From Clostridiaceae bacterium (GTDB lineage Bacteria; Bacillota; Clostridia; Saccharofermentanales; Fastidiosipilaceae): DNA of 34,185 nt. The stretch covers positions 1 through 34,185 of the forward strand of contig JAAZIX010000060.1 of NCBI GenBank assembly GCA_012800655.1, in the 5' to 3' direction. This document shows, piece by piece, positions 32,534-34,185 of the stretch. The notes beneath the pieces were generated by a model. The model searched no databases. It saw nothing but the letters and a program-made list of their open reading frames with translations, and was not told where the DNA came from. Numbering within the stretch: the first letter of the stretch is position 1; each line of letters begins with the position of its first letter. Both the position numbers and the translations under genes were made by a program.

Positions 32534-33646
32534 ATGTTGGGTTTTGAGATTCTTCGACAAAATTTGGAGAAGTACGAGGTACCGATTAGTGAGTTGCGTG
32601 GTGCCCTAAATATCGAGGCCACATCGGATCGCATTGCCGAGATGGAGCAACGGATACAGGAACCTGATTTATGGTCGAATCCGGAGCGCGCACAGGAATT
32701 GCAGCGCCAACTTAATCACTTGACCAAGCGCCTGAACGCTTTCAATCATCTGGAAGAAACTTTTGCCGAACTGAATCTCCTTGTCGATCTCGGTTCCGAG
32801 GCCGAGGACTACGAGCTGTTGAACGAAGCGGAGCAGACGTGGGAGAGCTTTGCCGAGGAATTTGAGAGTTTACGTCTGCAAACACTTCTGACCGGGAAGC
32901 ACGATGCGGCAAACGCAATTGTCACTCTCCATGCCGGTGCCGGCGGTACGGAGGCTCAGGACTGGGCGGAAATGCTCTATCGTATGTACGCGCGTTGGGC
33001 GGAACAAAATGACTATGAACTGAAAATATTAGACTGCCTTGACGGTGATGTCGCCGGTCTGAAAAGCATACAGTTCTTGTTGAAAGGGGAGAATGCATAC
33101 GGCTATATGCGCTCCGAGCACGGGGTACATCGCCTGGTCAGAATTTCACCTTTTGACTCTTCCGGGCGACGTCATACATCTTTTGCCTCTGTAGAAGTAG
33201 TTCCGGAACTGGATGAAAACATCGATATTAAGATTCTTCCGGATGATATTCAGGTCGATACCTATCGGGCGTCGGGGGCGGGCGGTCAGCACGTTAACAA
33301 AACCTCATCAGCGGTGCGTATAACGCATTTGCCGACCGGAATAGTTGTAACCTGCCAGTCGGAACGCTCGCAACACCAAAATAAGGAAACCGCGCTGAAC
33401 ACGTTGCGCTCCCGTCTGTACGCTTTAGCGGAAGCGGCACATTTGGAAAGCATCGAAGATCTTAAAGGCGAGCAACTGGAGATAGCCTGGGGCAGTCAAA
33501 TACGATCGTATGTTTTTTGTCCGTATACGATGGTTAAAGATCATCGTACGGATTATGAAGAGTCTGACGTTCAGGCCGTGATGGACGGCCGTTTGGGCGG
33601 CTTTATGAATGCCTGGCTGAGTGATAATGTCGACCGTACGGTCTAG
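32534..33646 (+). CDS. prfB: Peptide chain release factor 2
   Basis: A 370-residue class I release factor that ends translation at UAA and UGA. The N-terminal helical domain, the SPF tripeptide (in [14 protein letters not shown]) that recognises UGA/UAA, and the GGQ motif in [20 protein letters not shown] are present. Most bacterial prfB genes contain an in-frame UGA with a +1 frameshift near codon 25. Here the corresponding codons read R-G-A-L-N without interruption, so no frameshift is needed. The start ATG 32534 has only a weak GGCGG upstream. A perfect palindrome GACCGTACGGTC overlaps the 3' end. purH follows after 22 nt. Confidence 0.95.
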   Translation: MLGFEILRQNLEKYEVPISELRGALNIEATSDRIAEMEQRIQEPDLWSNPERAQELQRQLNHLTKRLNAFNHLEETFAELNLLVDLGSEAEDYELLNEAEQTWESFAEEFESLRLQTLLTGKHDAANAIVTLHAGAGGTEAQDWAEMLYRMYARWAEQNDYELKILDCLDGDVAGLKSIQFLLKGENAYGYMRSEHGVHRLVRISPFDSSGRRHTSFASVEVVPELDENIDIKILPDDIQVDTYRASGAGGQHVNKTSSAVRITHLPTGIVVTCQSERSQHQNKETALNTLRSRLYALAEAAHLESIEDLKGEQLEIAWGSQIRSYVFCPYTMVKDHRTDYEESDVQAVMDGRLGGFMNAWLSDNVDRTV

Positions 33647-33668
33647 AGAAGAAAGGGAGGGAACGGAA

Positions 33669-34185
33669 GTGCGCGCATTGATAAGTGTTTCCGATAAAAC
33701 GGGAATCGGGGATTTCGCCCGCGGTCTGGCGGAATTAGGTTATGAGATTATTTCCACGGGGGGAACCGCCGAGCATTTACGCGCGGCCGGCCTGACAGTA
33801 ACGGATGTCAGTGAATTGACCGGTTTCCCCGAGTGTTTGGACGGGCGGGTTAAAACTTTGCATCCTGTCTTATATGCGAGCATTTTGGCTAAGCGCGATG
33901 TTCCGGAGCACATGTCCACCCTTGGCTCCCTGGGCGTTATACCCATAGATCTGGTGGTGGTCAATTTGTACCCCTTTGTTCAAACCATTGCAACAGGTAC
34001 CAACAGTACGGACGCATGTGTGGAACAAATTGATATCGGTGGTCCGGCGCTTTTACGGGCGGCAGCCAAGAATCATGCATATGTCACGGTTCTGACCGAT
34101 CCGAGCGATTATGCGGCGGTTCTGTCCGAATTGCGTAGCGGGGGAGAAACGAGCTTAAAACTACGCCGATACCTGGCGCGCAAAG
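33669..34185 (+). CDS. purH: PurH, 5' part (IMP cyclohydrolase domain)
   Basis: The gene starts at GTG 33669, with GGAGG 8 nt upstream, and runs off the window; 172 codons are visible. The N-terminal MGS-like domain is IMP cyclohydrolase, which closes the ring to form IMP; the AICAR formyltransferase domain must lie beyond the window. Signatures are [28 protein letters not shown] (Lys62), VVVNLYPF and [18 protein letters not shown]. All the proposed catalytic positions (K, Y, D, K) are kept. The usual HxGIL after KTLHP is YASIL here, a mild departure. It follows prfB closely. Confidence 0.95.
   Translation, partial: MRALISVSDKTGIGDFARGLAELGYEIISTGGTAEHLRAAGLTVTDVSELTGFPECLDGRVKTLHPVLYASILAKRDVPEHMSTLGSLGVIPIDLVVVNLYPFVQTIATGTNSTDACVEQIDIGGPALLRAAAKNHAYVTVLTDPSDYAAVLSELRSGGETSLKLRRYLARK

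Overview
The window reads as a chromosomal segment of a low-to-mid GC Firmicute of the class Clostridia (an Oscillospirales/Saccharofermentans-like lineage is my guess). The reasons are: hemW followed by a CIRCE-controlled hrcA-grpE-dnaK-dnaJ operon; a glgB-glgC-glgD-glgA glycogen operon with the Firmicutes-type GlgD subunit; strong AGGAGG-type ribosome binding sites with GTG and TTG starts; and sigma-A promoters that are mostly of the extended -10 (TGnTATAAT) type. No rRNA, tRNA, insertion sequence, prophage or CRISPR array was seen. Genes are packed closely, many with 1-4 nt overlaps.

Layout. 1-786: the 3' end of an unknown membrane protein gene and a small two-TM protein gene. 899-2332: an HtrA-type membrane-anchored serine protease with its own promoter and a strong terminator. 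2426-5660 (minus): gltX and glnS, overlapping, behind a promoter whose -10 lies in a perfect palindrome. 5813-7808: a DUF5685-like protein, a J-domain protein with a cysteine-rich tail, and a membrane protein. 7816-9738 (minus): a large secreted, membrane-anchored protein with a Ser/Thr/Pro stalk and a D,D-carboxypeptidase-like domain in which all three catalytic motifs are lost. 9867-14337: divergent from it, an M28-peptidase-like lipoprotein that also lacks most metal and catalytic residues, an AAA/ABC-type ATPase, a Toprim-like protein and hemW, all overlapping or abutting.

14461-19290: hrcA, grpE, dnaK and dnaJ with a perfect CIRCE. 19384-27357: glgB, glgC, glgD, glgA and an intracellular GH13 alpha-glucanase, so synthesis and breakdown of glycogen are encoded on one transcript. 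27469-34185: a zinc-ribbon membrane protein, argS, an ITPase/XTPase (rdgB), homoserine dehydrogenase, a membrane protein, a 24-codon leader ORF, prfB and the 5' part of purH.

The most unusual region is about 7.8-13.1 kb. Two divergent secreted pseudo-hydrolases stand next to an ATPase-Toprim gene pair that resembles the effector pairs of OLD/PARIS/DUF4276-type defence systems, yet is translationally coupled to hemW. Other points of interest are a prfB that lacks the usual programmed frameshift but has an in-frame, stop-terminated leader ORF; a cysteine-string-like J-protein; a palindrome over the gltX promoter; and an inverted repeat that could hide the glgB ribosome binding site on transcripts reading through from the heat-shock operon. 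All assignments come from reading motifs by eye; no database search was run.
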